This document shows positions 33,136 to 45,906 of a stretch of 64,000 bases of DNA, piece by piece. How positions within the stretch are numbered: position 1 is the stretch's first letter; the number at the start of each line of letters is the position of its first letter. The notes under the pieces were generated by a model. It was not told the origin of the DNA and did not search any database. It saw nothing but the letters and a program-made list of their open reading frames with translations. Both the position numbers and the translations under genes were made by a program. Source of the stretch: Sarcocystis neurona (lineage: Eukaryota; Apicomplexa; Conoidasida; Eucoccidiorida; Sarcocystidae); the NCBI GenBank assembly GCA_000727475.1, contig KL647291.1, positions 4,883,730-4,947,729 on the forward strand, given 5' to 3'.

Positions 33136-34361
33136 GCCAGCGTCAGAGTCTCGGCAGCAAGGCGGACGACCGTGGCGTCAACGCGACAGTGAGCCAATCT
33201 TTAGTAAACTGCAGCAGCAGCCGCCGCGGCAGCGGGAGCACGCAAACCCCGACAGCCGACCCGCCTTTGGTACTCCTCAGTCCCGCTGTATGTACACGCA
33301 AAGACGCAGATTAAGACGGGACGCATGTAGTCGCCACCCTGAGCAAGGAGATCGAATCTCTGGCGTGCACGCGGGGCTCTTACACGCTGAGATCCCAGTG
33401 TATACGACCGCGGAGAGGTGTGCAGCAGTGTTTCTCACGACCAGCATTTCTCCTGGTGCGAGTCGCACGACACAGTCCTCTGCGTGTACGGTGTGCTGCA
33501 CGTGGTAAAATGGCTGGACCCCCAGGAGATTCACTTCCGGAGGTGTGTTTCGTTTGCAGCGACACTGTAATGCTCCTGCGCGGAGCAGTCATGTGACGGC
33601 TACAGCAGCCGGAGCCGCATGGCGAGACGGAGACATAGCGCTTCAGCATCAGCAACAGCACGAGACGCGCTGACTCCAACAGGAGAGCCGCAGCAGCAGC
33701 GGCTGCAGTGGCAGCAGCGGCAGAGTTGCAGGACAGCCGATTCTGGCTAAGGAATAAAAAGCAGGGCTTGTCTGCAACGAGCACCGAAGCGCTCGCCGCA
33801 TAGAAGTGGCGGGCAACAGCGACACCACGGCTGAAGCAACATTTGCGGGATATGTCTTTGCAGAAGCGCGTGAGCAACTCTCACTAACACATCTGGCTGC
33901 AACGAACCACGTAACCGGTTACACGAGAATTTTGTAGTGAGGTAGGTAACAGTCGCCCCGAGGACACATCCTCTTGTGAATCTCCACCACACACACAGCA
34001 GTTTCTCTCTCCTACAAGAGGAATAGTACCGCAAATGAGCTACTGAAGGCGCAGACAGCAGCAGAGTACCAGACGAGAAAGTTTTTGCTGGCTGACGCAC
34101 GACGCCTCGCACAATGCAGCTCTTCTCACCGTCGCCGCCGTAGTTGCCGTTCGCTGCCGTGCTGGTGCTGCGGCCTCGCTGCTGGTGAGAAGAGCGGCCC
34201 CCACCGGCATGCGCATGCAGGCCCAAGCAGAGAGAGACACGGAGCCCGCAGCAAGAGTCACAGGGGCAGCACCAGCAACGGCAGGCCCGAGAACAGCGAC
34301 TGCAGCAGCAGTGAACTAAACTACAGCCCACCCAAGACAACAGACAAACGAGCGCATACAC
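33136..34361 (-). CDS. Unrecognised minus-strand gene fragment
   Basis: Exon candidates read from about 34361 downwards: a Cys/Ser-rich frame (contains HLRYYSSCRREKLLCVWWRF), then about 33577-33385 starting after CGCGCAG (TPPEVNLLGVQPFYHVQHTV, AEDCVVRLAPGEMLVVRNTA) and ending at donor GTAAGAGC. The last exon starts after ACATACAG near 33290 (contains GGSAVGVCVLPLPRRLLLQF and KDWLTVALTP) and ends in TGA near 33138. The last two exons join in phase. Overlapping it, 33200-32850 has another open minus frame with one strongly hydrophobic segment (LLISTAAIAVSLLLPLLLLC), which may belong to a separate transcript. I assign no function. Confidence 0.35.
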
Positions 34362-35290
34362 ATCCTACTTAGCGCATGCAGCTCCAAAAACACACCGGGG
34401 ACAGTGCCTGCATCCCATATGTGTGCATGTGTACATGAGCGTAGCCTTGCAAAGTGCGTCTAGCGGTAGTACAGGTGTGTCTCGAAAAACCAAGGCCTTT
34501 AGAGATTGCAAAGGGTCCATCAGTGGGAGCAAACGTCGCTTCCTGATTTAAAGCAGACGGAGCGGGGTCTGATTGTGTATGACTGTTTCCCCCTGTGTCC
34601 AGGCGTCTACACTCGCGAATGTGGCCTGTGGTAGTACTTTAGGTGGAATTCAGGGCCGGGAGAAGGACATGCGTGTACGTTTCTGCTTCGATAAAGGCCC
34701 TCCAGCGCGTGCCACTGTGGGCCACGCACACCGGTGGGACGCGCCGTATCAACGATATGACGGAGAAATATGCTCACAAGTATTCTCACGGTACAGATGT
34801 CTACTCACCCTCTTGTGTTGTGGGATGCGTAGGCGTGCCGTGCGTACTGCTCTGGAGACATAAACACATATATATATATATATATGTTTACCTACACTTA
34901 CAGGGGGACAAGCGCGTGGGGTACATACAAAGATACACGCCCGTGCACGTAGACACATTGCCTTGAATACAGTCCACGTAAATGTATACACAACTGAGTG
35001 ATACGAACGAACGTATGAATAAGTATCAACTGATTAGGATACTGAATACCCACGGCTGTCCTGATATAGTCGTCAGCCGAAAACAGACAGTCGACACATG
35101 CCTGTCCTCACGCACTCGCAAACGTATCTGTTTATCTCTCTCTCCCTACACACACGTATGTGTGTGCATATATGCACACAGAAATGTGATTCCCAGTTGG
35201 CACCTCCGTGTGGGCATCGTGTGCGCGCTTGTTATAGGTGAGGCTAAGCAATGCCAATCCGTGGGAAATTAGAATTGCTCTACTTCTCAC
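34362..35290. other. Spacer with little coding evidence
   Basis: AT-rich microsatellites near 34870-34890 (ATATATAT) and 35160. One plus-strand stretch at about 34620-34795 (contains REKDMRVRFCFDKGPPARAT) might be an exon, but it has no partner I could find. Confidence 0.35.
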
Positions 35291-38200
35291 TCATGCAAGT
35301 GATGCGTACGGAGCAAGTCTAGAAAGCTGCAGCTCTTCAGGCTCGCATGCTTTTGTGGTGCTCGTCCTATAAATTGATTCGCAAGTTATGTGCATTCTTC
35401 TTCGTTGACACAGTCGACGAACGTGTCGTACAGCGGCTGACCTCGCGTTAGAGATTAAGGGACAACAACCAAAGACGGTCTCGTTTGCTGCAGCTTTCCC
35501 TCCCATACACTGACAAACGCAGACGTCCACACACCGGCAGACGCCGTTTTTCGCAGACACACATACGCCCTGTAAAAGTGAATGCTTCCTGGTAAGTGAG
35601 TATAGCACGTATATGGTAGCACTTGTAGCCATTTTGAAACATACTCGCACTCCTGCAAGTGTCCACGTGCGTACGCGTAAGTGAAAGTGCTTGTAGGACG
35701 TTATTTGCAGCTGTTTGGTTGCACTGCTTCGTGACCCTTGTCGCTCGAGAGCAGACTGCGTTTGAGCTTGCAATGGTGCAGCGCGTAGAGTCTGTTTGGA
35801 GTGTCCACCCGCCACAAGTGGGTGCCCTGTAGCGGCTGCCACCTTATCGAGTATAATTGGGAAAACGCTGTGACCAGCTTTCTCCGGATACACATCGCAG
35901 GAGGCTTCTACACTGATGTAAACGCACCAATAGCCAAGCAATACGGGCAGACCCGTGAACCTGGCAGAAGCACGGCAACTGCTTGTTTACGTCACTAGGC
36001 AGCCACAGCTTTCCCCAGCAGGGCGTTGGCCCTAGCAGCAATTGCGGCAGATTGTTCACAGTAATCGCATCTGCAAAGAGCTGTTCCCACTAGCAGCAGC
36101 TCTTGCGGCACCTTGTTGAGGGCAGCGCACCAGTATATCCGCTACGGGCTGCTTACAGCAGCCGTTGCTGCAGCGGACTGCGCAGAGGAGTACCAGTTTC
36201 GTTGTGCCGTTCACGCATCGCGGGATTCGGAGCAGCGCCAGCATCAGCTTATCATATGCAGCAATAACGGCAGCGGCAGATGACGGAACAGCGGTAGCAG
36301 AAAGTCTCCAGCAGTACGAACAGGGTGTTGCCGGTTTCAGTGACTGCAGCAGGTGCTAACAACTAGCAGCAGAGGGGAACGTAGTGTGTTGGTCAGATCA
36401 GGAGCAGCAGTTGTCGCTGCCTATTCCCCCCAAGCCCCAGTAATACGGTTCAGTTGGGACGGCCGAAGTGAGTAGTTCTGCTGCAACAGCATGGGCAGAC
36501 GCCTTTTCCGTTATCGCATTGGAAGCATAAACAACGTGTCACTCTCCTTACTTGTCCACCACCAACATCAGCCGATATTGTTCATCGCATAACCGGAAGT
36601 GTATACTTTCAGTACGACAGCAAAAGATGTGCTAAAGCTGCAACCTTGTCTTCAAGCACTGGTGTCCGCGAATGCGAAGCAGCAGCACTCATCGCAGCAG
36701 TTCCGCGCAGAAAAATACGGGCGAATAGAATTTTACGTGCGAATGACCAGTGATGCAGCGCAGAGACAAGTCCAGAGAGAAACCTACAGTTGCGCGTTTA
36801 GGTACTTCTGCTGTGAGGACAGAACTACGGAAAACGTTGACACTACATGTACACGGCGTCATGCGACAGGTTTAGTACACGTAGCGGTCTGTGTTCTTTG
36901 ATACAACATGTGCACGGCGTCAAGCGACAAGTCCAATTCACGTAGGGGCCTGTGTTCTTTACCGCATAGGTAGCCCTACGAGATTTCCACGTCGTGAATC
37001 AGGATATAGATATGTACACACATAGATACATACACATATACGCAAATATATATTTATATACATATGTCTACTACAGATGCAGACAGGTATACAGACAGAT
37101 ACACAAACCTGCAGTCATACGTGCAAGCGCGCGTACAGATATGCATTAGGCAGCAAAGAGACAGCCAACAAAGCAGTTTTGCCCACGAAAAAGGCACAGG
37201 GATGTACAGAGGAAAGTGGAGACATTCGCGCGTGTGAACAGAATCCCCCCCACGTGTATATCCGCACGTTTGAGAGCTTCCACACATACATATATGCACG
37301 CGCACACGTGCGACCACCACGTGCATGCACGTGTGAGTTTGTTAAAAAGGAGTTGTTCGAGATCCGTTCCAGATTCTGCCAGTTCACACTTCCCTGCTTC
37401 GTGCGCTGCACGCCTGCAGAAGGCGCTTGGTGCTTGAAAGCGGATATTTCTCATGCTGTTGGCGTCCTGGTCCAGCTGTTGCTGCTGCCTCTGCTGCATT
37501 TGCTCGTGCGATGCTGCGCAGTCCAACAACAAGTGACGGAAAAAGGTGCTTGCAAGCGGCAACAATTAAAAGCTGCGACAAGTATAACGTGGTCACTTGT
37601 GCGGCAGCAGAGTGCACGCATGCAGGCTCTGCCTGAGCACTGTGACAAACGGCTTTCAGTCTCAAGACGCAGCAGCCCCGGTTTGAAACGGCAGTGGCAG
37701 CAGCTGCGCACTCACTCTCCGTCTGCGCTGTGACAGACCTCCCGCTTCGTCACGAGTATCCAGCAGCAAGGCATCCTTAGAACAGCTGTTGCTGGGCTGC
37801 ACCACAGCCACCGCCATCAAGCACTGTGTGCGCGAAGCAGGTCGACTCAGCGAAGACGTCTCTACTGCAGGCTAGGCGGCGCACGCGTGCGTCGCGCGCT
37901 GCACCGGGATTAACAACAGCAGCCGCACTGCCGGGAGCACAACAGCAGCACAACTGGTAGCAGCAGCAGCAGCGACACGACGGGTAGACCAGCAGCAGCA
38001 GCTTCCTTGGGGCACCAGTAGCGGTGCGATTCGCAGATCCAGCAGCGGCCCTGTTCGGAGCAGCAAAAGGTCCCTTGATGATGACAGTGCTTCACAAGTT
38101 CCCTCACTCGGCTGACCCGTCTCGTTCCTCTGCGGCTCTGGCAGCTGCGGCTGTACGTGCTGCTGCCGCTGCATATGCCTCGCTCCCAGCAGCCTGTGGG
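35291..38200 (-). CDS. Unrecognised minus-strand gene, dispersed exons
   Basis: Protein-like blocks on the minus strand are about 37550-37340 (DCAASHEQMQQRQQQQLDQD, then RRAAHEAGKCELAESGTDLE), 36621-36555 (ESIHFRLCDEQYRLMLVVD, acceptor CAGCTTTAG, donor GTAAGGAG), about 36320-36070 (AAVIAAYDKLMLALLRIPRC), about 36059-35930 (LPQLLLGPTPCWGKLWLPSD) and about 35900-35690 (PIILDKVAAATGHPLVAGGH). The composition is mixed and the donors are good, but phases were not closed and the plus strand is also open at 37320-37733. Order and grouping into one gene are a guess. Confidence 0.35.
36845..36966. repeat. Direct tandem repeat, two units of 61 bp
   Basis: ACATGTACACGGCGTC at 36845 and ACATGTGCACGGCGTC at 36906 start two units. 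Both continue through GCGACA, CACGTAG and CTGTGTTCTTT, with scattered substitutions. Confidence 0.8.
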
Positions 38201-38349
38201 TAGTGCTTCAGGACAATCGCTTCGTACTGCCGCAACAGCAGCACATCCACAAGAGCAGCAGCACCAGCAACAGACAGTCAGTCCTGATGCAGACCTGCGC
38301 ACAGCAACCGCTTAATCTGAAAGCAGCAGGCAGTACTCACTAGCACTGA

Positions 38350-39100
38350 CAAGCAGCCTGGTCTACATACGCTCTCCTTTGTATGAGAGTACACGCTGTT
38401 TTATACACATCTGCACCACAACCCTGTACGTTTCCCTGTATACAGGTGTAGTAGTACTTGAGGGCTTAGATGTCCCCTTAGATGCCCGCGTGCGTGTACG
38501 TGATGCCTGTCTCTCTCGCTAGCACACGGAGAAATACATAAAGGTATGATGCGGTAAAGCGGTCACCACCCCCACTCCCCCTCCTAGATCGAAACTGAAC
38601 ACATACATATATATATAAACGCGCGGTGAAGCATGCAAAATCTGTGGCAGCACACGCGGACTGGTAGTCGCATGCAAAATCCTTACAGGTCGGTCCGACA
38701 GAAGAAACAGCGATGGCTCCCACATGTTGAGACTGTATAAATACACATACATGTACAGTCACACGCATGGGCGTATATCCACGGGGAGGAGAGTGGAGGG
38801 GGTGTTGAAGGACCCACACGCACGCGACGACAGGCGTAATCCCCGTTCTGCACAGGAAGGGTACACGCATATACGTATACATATATGTGTATACATATAT
38901 GTATATATCTATATGTATATGTACATGTATGTATATGTGAATACAGTAGACACACTAGAATGCGATGAAAAAGCATGGCTCTAGAGTGTGTGGCAGCACG
39001 TAGGGACTGGAAGTCGAGGGCCCTCTACAGCGCCGCGAGGGGCTAAGAGACTGCGTGTGAGACACGTGGGTCGCCACCAGCCGTAAGAGCTCCGCATGTC
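38350..39100. other. AT/GT-rich spacer without a recognised gene
   Basis: Contains CATATATATATAA and TATGTGTATACATATATGT-type runs (38605-38620, 38870-38940). Short open frames on both strands lack motifs or paired splice sites. Confidence 0.4.
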
Positions 39101-40949
39101 CTTCTGAAACGGCTTTGTGGAGTCGTGCATGCAGTACTCGCTAGCCATACATATCTCGGACCGTGCAAATTCAAACATTACATACCTCCTTCCGGGCTTC
39201 GTTGCGCTGGGCGACGACGCTACGCAGACGCGTCACGAGCTGGCCCTTCAACGCCTGTTGGGACAGCAGTGGCAACACCCCACAGCGACAACTTCGCTGC
39301 AGGTTCTCTGCGCAGCAGCAGCAACACCAGCAGCAGCGACAGCCGCAGCAGCCCGGCCAGAAGCAGCAGCCGCACACGGATGCAGAACAACACACTGCAC
39401 AGACGGCGCAGCAGCCGTGAAGCACCGATACGCGCAGGACGACCGGGCCCACGGCTAGGAATCGTCTTTGCTTCTGTTGATGCTCCCCCACGACGCAACG
39501 GGAACACGTCTGCCTCTCTATCTGTCTGTCTCCTGCCCCCTGTCTCTATGCGTTTGCATGGAGAGTCTGGGAAAGACGCCAAGCCCCACAAACGATCCTA
39601 GTAGCTGCGCCGGAACACAGTCACAGACGCTCACACCTCGGAGCAGCAGCAACGGGAACAGCAGCGGCAGCAAAACCGCTTCGTAGCGCAGCAAAACTTG
39701 GCTCTCCGCAGCCTAGCACCGGCCGGGGGGAGAAACAGACTAATGGCAGCAGCACACGGAGCCGCTTGCAACAAACAAACCCCATTATCGGTAGCAGCAG
39801 CAGCAAAGCTCATTATATCAGTGCTGCACGTACCTGCATGCACACATATATAAATATACGCGCACCTAACACAGACGGACGTAGATATATACATTGTGTA
39901 TCTTGATACATACATATCACACTACCAGACCCTTCGACGACTGCGAGAGAGGACAGTGCCCACATCCCGCGCAAGCTAGGTTAAGGACGAAGAGCCGCAG
40001 TCTCACACAGCAGAGTGCCATCTATATAACGACAGCCAACAAGGACCCATGCGGCCGGAGCAGCAACAAGCATTGACAGCACCGCGGCGCAACTGCAGCA
40101 GCACCTTCGACGGGACTGAGGCAACACACATCCCTCCCAGCAACAGCGACTGCAACAGACCCTTTCCTGGGCCAGCAGCAAACGCAGCCAGCAGCAGAGA
40201 ACGCGGCTGCAGGACAGCGGCAGCGCCCGCAGTACCAGCAGACTCGGCAGGCCACTGCAGCAGGACGTCGGAAGCAGCACAGACTAGGAACAACGTATGC
40301 AGCCGACATCGTTACCAGAAGTAGCAGCAGAAAAGATGCAGTATACCAACAGCACACAATTTGCGTCACGCAGAGGAAACATCCGCAGGAGCAGCCCCGG
40401 CAGCAGCTCAGCCCCCGAGCACCAGCATGGCGCAGCAGGAATTCCCTAGTTCTTCGAGGCACGACGCAACTGCAGCTGCGCCACCGCTCCCCACGGGTGC
40501 CTTCGAGAGGCGAAAAGTAGCAGCTGCTGCTAAACGCAAGAAAGCGTAGTGGAAAAACCAACTGCAGCACGGGCTTCACAGGCGAAAGCCTCGGGCAGCA
40601 CACACGGCAGCGGCGCCTGCAGCAAAACCGCCGCAGCAGCAGCAGACTCCAAACGCATGCTTCGCGTTGCATAGGTGGGCTGCACACGTGTACGCAGATC
40701 ATTTACATAAGCAGAGAGGTAGAAGCAACACCGCACGTTCATCCGAGGCAACCGAGAACTCCACCGCAGGGTGCAACCGCAGCAAATCAGCAGCAGCAGC
40801 AGGAAAGCCAGAAGAGGACGCAGCAGTGCAATGGCCCCCGTTAATATACGCAGAGAAGCAGACGCCCAGCCGTAACAGCTCGAGAAGCTACTGCCGCACA
40901 GTGCACCGCAACTCAGCACGCCGTAGACTGCCAGGTGCCTCTCACTTCC

Positions 40950-43216
40950 AGCTTTGGCAGCTCCTTCTGTTGCACCTGCTGCCGTTCCTGCGTCAGCTGC
41001 TTCTCGAGCTGCTTTGGGGGCGTCAAGACGAAGAGTCGCGAAATCTGTCGATACGCCACGCACTGCGGACCCGCTTCCTCCAGCTGCGTGCACAGGTGCG
41101 CACACAGACGGCCACGTCAATACTGAGAGAGACGCAGACACAGGCGAAGACACGCACGTACAGAGAGCTCGCGAGATGTGTGCCGCCTTCTCCACCAGTG
41201 ACTGTCGTTCAGCGTGAGACTCCTTCGGCCGCAGCAGCCCCCTTCTTCTTCCAGCAAGGCAGCATCAGCACGAGACGCAGCAGCAGCAGCAGTCTCGTCC
41301 CAACAGGTGCGCAGTGCAGGGGTAGCAGCAGGACACGCAGCAGGGCCAGTACACTCGCAGCAGCAGTAGCACCACTCGCAGCAGCGGGGCACAGCACCAG
41401 CGTTCGCAGAGGCAGCAGCCAATTTTCCACAAGCAGCAACCCTTCCGGACGCGGAAACAGCAGTGGCGCTCCTAGACGCAGCAGCAGCAGCAGCACCAGA
41501 TGCAGCAGGGGTAGCACCGCTGGCCGTCGGGCTGGACCAGGCCACGTGCTGCGGTCCTGCCGCAGCACCCCACACAGCAGTGGCTCAGCACCTCAGCAGC
41601 TGCTCAAAAGCAACTGCAGCAGTAACCCTGATGGAGGGAAAGTCACGCTGCAACGCCCTCTCACCGCCTCCATAGCTGCTTCAGCTCGCTTCGCTCGCAG
41701 CGCCTCAGAGTGAATTCTCGAAGCCAACTTGTGCAGCTGCTGCGTCAGCGTCTCGTAGTTCTGCTCAGCCTCTTGACTCTGCGGCAGCAACTCACAGAGA
41801 CGTGAACAGCAAAGACAGCGTGGAGATCAGATCCGTACGCATGCGTACATCCGCACACAGCTATTCGTCGGTCTATACACATACAGAGAGGGGAAGGCCA
41901 TACGCGTATACGCTACAAAGCAGATCAAGAAACAGATGGTAGGTAGGTGCAGATGCTGTGGATGCGGGTGGTGCAGCAGCGTCCTCTAGATCTGCTTGCT
42001 TCGCTGCCTTCAGTTGTCCCAGCCAGCCACCTTCTTACAGACACGTCTTCACGCCGGTACACACAAAGCCGTATTTCAGCATATATATATATATGCGTAT
42101 ATATTTGATGTGCATGCGTATCACGTCTCTAGTGCAATGCGGATGCTGTGTCCCTGTCCTGCGGATCACCTGACTCTCCGTCATACCAAGAGGTGCAGCA
42201 GGATCTTGTTGCATACGCAGTGGCAGAGCTGTCAACACCGTCGCATGAAGGGCATACACGTGTATACGCAGAGCGAGAGACAGACGCACATACATATACA
42301 CATACATATATATACATATATATGCGTGTAGGTATATACATGTGTGGAAGGACCTTCGCACTCCAACGCGCAGTGTGTTGTGTATTCACACTACCCAGGA
42401 ATATTCGGACTTACGCCTGAAAAGGCGTGTGCAAATATACGTACACGTGTAGACACGTCCTTTGTAGACACGTGTCTACACAGGTGTTTCTCCTCAGTGC
42501 TGCTGTCTGTGTCCACCTTGTACACATTGAGACCTGCGCACAAGCGGCCCCCACACAGGGAGTCACACTGCTAGATCTGCGTATGATACGCACCTACGTA
42601 GGCCGCAGTGGTTCCCATCTCCATATGCATGTATATATATGTATGTACATCTCTGAGTTCTGCGAATGGCAGCGCTGTGGAACGGCTCTTGCAGCGACCG
42701 CCGACACGTGTGCATGCTTTCCACGAGTCCTGGCGAAAGGCGGCCGTGCATGCATGTGTCACTTCAATAGAGGCAGGGCGCGTACGTGTCTCTGTGCAGC
42801 CCTCTCTCTCTGTTTTCCGTGTCTCTTCGTCAGCCTGCACTTACGTCTCCCAGCAAAGCACACTACCATGAATGCAGTTTTCTCTCGAGTTCTCCTACGT
42901 CTATTTACTTCTATTCACGTGGGCAGAAACGACAGACACACACGTGCACAAGGTGCGGACACAAACATGCACATACGCGACGTCCGGTCACAAGGGCCAG
43001 TTCCCACGCAGATAACTCTCCACAGACATCAACGTCTCTACCGGTGCGCTGTCGGCTGAGAAGCAGCAGGTAGAATTTTTTGACAACGTCAGCAGCAGCA
43101 GGAAGGCTCACGATGCGCTGCAGCTCACGAAGACGCTCGAGATCTGCGGAGTCGGCTGCCACCGGAAAGCCAGGCGCTTGAGGACCTGCCTCTCCTGCTG
43201 CTGCTGCTGTCTCCAT
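40950..43216 (-). CDS. Coiled-coil protein, 5' exons resolved
   Basis: Unrecognised coiled-coil protein. Three exons join in phase: 43216-43042 (starts METAAAAGEAGPQ; contains DLERLRELQRIVSLPAAAD and KKFYLLLLSRQ; donor GTAGAGACG), 42228-42170 (LPLRMQQDPAAPLGMTESQ; donor GTGATCC) and 41790-41665 (SQEAEQNYETLTQQLHKLAS, RIHSEALRAKRAEAAMEA; donor GTGAGAGG). A further Gln/Lys-rich coiled-coil stretch on the same strand at about 41045-40930 (TPPKQLEKQLTQERQQVQQK) probably belongs to it. The Ala/Leu-rich sequence between 41.58 and 41.1 kb is open in two frames, and I could not choose. The true 3' end is not fixed; another minus frame is open to 40530. The Met at 43216 follows an in-frame stop by 14 codons. 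Confidence 0.55.
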
Positions 43217-43701
43217 CCTGTCCCGCTGCTGACGCTTGGCCTTCTGCTGTCGCTACCGCTGGAGCGTGCACTTTTTTTCCACGTGGCTGTCGCAGCAGCA
43301 GAAGCGACTCTTTGAAATTTGAAGAATGACAGGGCGCGCTGGCGTGGCGTCTACCCGCAGAAGCAGCAGGAGAGGCGGCAAGACAGCAGGTCACCACCAG
43401 CACGGCGGCAGCAGCACGGGGGTGGAAGCTGAGAACCACCGCAGGCGTGGCAGCAGCACCGGAAACAGCTGCGTACTTGGAGCAGTCGCACGCGGTGCTC
43501 TGACGGCTGCAGCACCACGACCACCCCGCAGGACAGCGGCAGCACAACCAGTAGCAGGACAGCAGCACGCGTGTAGCAGCGCAAACGGCACTCCGCTGCA
43601 GCAGGAGCAGCAACAGTACACGCGGCAGCTCCCACAAGCTTTCTTGTCCTCACACAAAGGTGCGAGGCTATAGACTGTCCGTCAGGACACACGTAGCGAT
43701 T

Positions 43702-45124
43702 TCATTCGCATGCAGTCCTCAGCATCTCCTCGGTCGGACATCTATTTATGGCCGTAGGGATGCTGCTTCCAGGTCTGCTGTGGCCGTCGTGCTCTTCTTG
43801 TGCTCGGTGTGTCCTTCCTGTGCTGCTACACGAGTCGCTCTCTCCCTCTCTCCACCTGTATTCTTCTTCCATGCAACTCTCTGAGGGCCTTCTGCGTTGC
43901 CTAAGATCCACGACCGCACTGCTGCTGATGCTGCTGAAGCTCTGCTTGACTGCTTTACCTCCTGCGGTGCCGTCGGGCTGCCGCTGCTCCTGTCGCTGGC
44001 CCTCTGAGGAGTAACCCGATTCCCGTGCTGCTCCCGCCAGGACGACTCACTGGTACTGCTGCTGCAGCTCCGCTGCCCCTTCTCCTCACGCTGACGGCAT
44101 GCGTTGGTGCCGCAAGTGCTCTACACCAACGCCTTGTGCAATCTCAGTGCCGCACCTCCTGCTGTGGGGCTCTGGTGCTCATGGTGGGTTTCTTCGGCTG
44201 TCTCTAGCGAGCTGCGGCTGGCGTCTTCGAAACCGCAGCTGCGCAGCTGCAGCGGCCCCCCAGACACTCCTCTTGACCCAAGAACTGCCGCCGCCGCCCA
44301 GGGAACTGCTGCCTCTCACACAGCTGCTGCACCTGCTCTTGCGGCTCCTGGTCGGACGGTTCCTGCCAGCTATCAAGAAAGTTTTGCACGTGCTGCGGGA
44401 AATTCGTAAACACTGCCGGTGCACATGCAGTGGCTCTTGTGCGGTCCACCGGTGTGCGGTTGTTTGCAGCAGCTGTTGCATATAAATATCATTGACCTGG
44501 ACGGGTGGTTTGAAGGGGTGGTGTGAGCATTGGAACACGCCCGTAACAAGGGAAAACTGGAGGAGATACAACTTTTGAGGAGGGCGATGCACGAAGGGAA
44601 AAAGACCCGCACACATGTCACTCCGCTCAGTGAAGTTAAAAGATAGAGAGGGGCGAGGAACGGTAGGTGGTCAAGAAGGCGCAATTTTCCGCCGCTGATG
44701 TTCCTCCAGTTTGTAGGCATGTCAGCCGCTCTTTCCCGGTCTACTCTGCGAAGCAGCAGACCACGCAGGGAAATAAGAATACGAACAGCAAGAACATCCA
44801 AGAGTGATGAATAGAAGTGCGACAACAACACAAACTGGCAACAGGCATGCGCTGCACCAAGCAGCAGCTGCTGGTGGCGAGTGTGAGGCACCGGAAGATC
44901 GACTGCTGCAACGGCGACGGCTGCTACCGCGGCTGCTGCCCTGCACGTGCTTCTCCCTCCTCCCTGTCACCTGCTGCTGCTCGCATGCATGCGACGGCAT
45001 TTTTCGTTAATTTTTGCTCACCTTTTAATCGCTTGCGGCTGCAGCAGCCACAGAAGCTCAGTGCAGTACTAGTGGGCAACAGCAGCAGTAGCAGCAAGGT
45101 CAGAAGAAGCCGAGGAGAAGGCAT
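43702..45124 (-). CDS. Secreted or organelle-targeted protein with signal peptide
   Basis: Function unknown. The first exon, 45124-45022, encodes a textbook signal peptide (MPSPRLLLTLLLLLLLPTST) followed by Cys and basic residues (CCSRKRLK), ending at donor G|GTGAGC. The next exon starts near 44743 in phase (VDRERAADMPTNWRNISGG, KLRLLDHLPFLAPLYLL). Later blocks are about 44570-44440 (PPVQVNDIYMQQLLQTTAHR), about 44420-44240 after acceptor TTTCCCGCAG (HVQNFLDSWQEPSDQEPQEQ) and a last exon of about 44030-43702 (KAVKQSFSSISSSAVVDLRQ, ending PTEEMLRTACE and stop). The middle junctions are not certain. In coccidia such a leader could lead to the secretory route, micronemes or rhoptries, or, with a basic transit stretch, to the apicoplast; the sequence does not decide. 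Confidence 0.5.
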
Positions 45125-45906
45125 CTTGGCGCCGCAGGGCCACGGCACGCAAAAACAGCCTCGGGACGCGCCAAGAGCAACAGGACACTGCAGCCTCATC
45201 AGCAGCATCGAGTTGCAGGAGCAACGTCACCGGAGCTCCTGCAGCTGCCAAAGGGGTCAGCAACAACCACGACAGCTACTTTTGGCGACAGAGTGAGCCA
45301 CCCGGCTCGATAACTAAAGCGGTCGGCAACAGCAGCAGCCCGGTGCCGCAGGCCAAGCCGCCTTCAGCCTTTGGGAACGCCAGCAGCAGTAGCAGAATCA
45401 CTCTTCAGGAGCTCCAGGACCAATCGTTGCGCTCTACAGTAGCCGCAACAACAGCAGTAGCACGCTGCAGAAGCAGCTGCAGCACTTCTTCCGCATTCAC
45501 GTCTACAACAGCAACGCAGGCACTCTAGCAACGGCGCAAGGCGGACCGGTAGTGGCAGAGCCAGTAGAAAACGGCGATGGCCCGGACCGGACCATGAACA
45601 GCAGCACCAGCAGCAGTAGCAACAACAGCGGCGGTAGAAAGAACAGCCGCAGTAGCAGCCGCGGCAGCAACAACAGCAGAAGGAAGAGCAACAGCAAGGG
45701 CAGCAGCAACACAGGCAGCAACAGCAGTTGCAACAGCGGCGACAGCAGCAGTCGCAGAAGCAGGCGCAGACACTGCAGCAGGGTGGCCACAGGGGCTGAA
45801 CAGGCGGTGCTACAAGAGGCTCAACAGCAGGAGCCGAAGCAGCAGCAGAAGCAGCAGAGAGGATAGCCACCAAGTAATAACAGAGGTCGCATCCAAGGAA
45901 GACGAG

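Noticed and set aside
32850..33200. Hydrophobic frame resembling an RseC/SoxR-reducing-type membrane segment
   Set aside because: Only one hydrophobic stretch is shared; no cysteine motif, and an overlapping frame joins the neighbouring exon in phase.
40667..41713. 348-codon plus-strand Ser/Arg/Ala-rich frame
   Set aside because: It opposes the coiled-coil exon at 41790-41665, which has consistent splice phases; the frame is triplet-repeat composition only.
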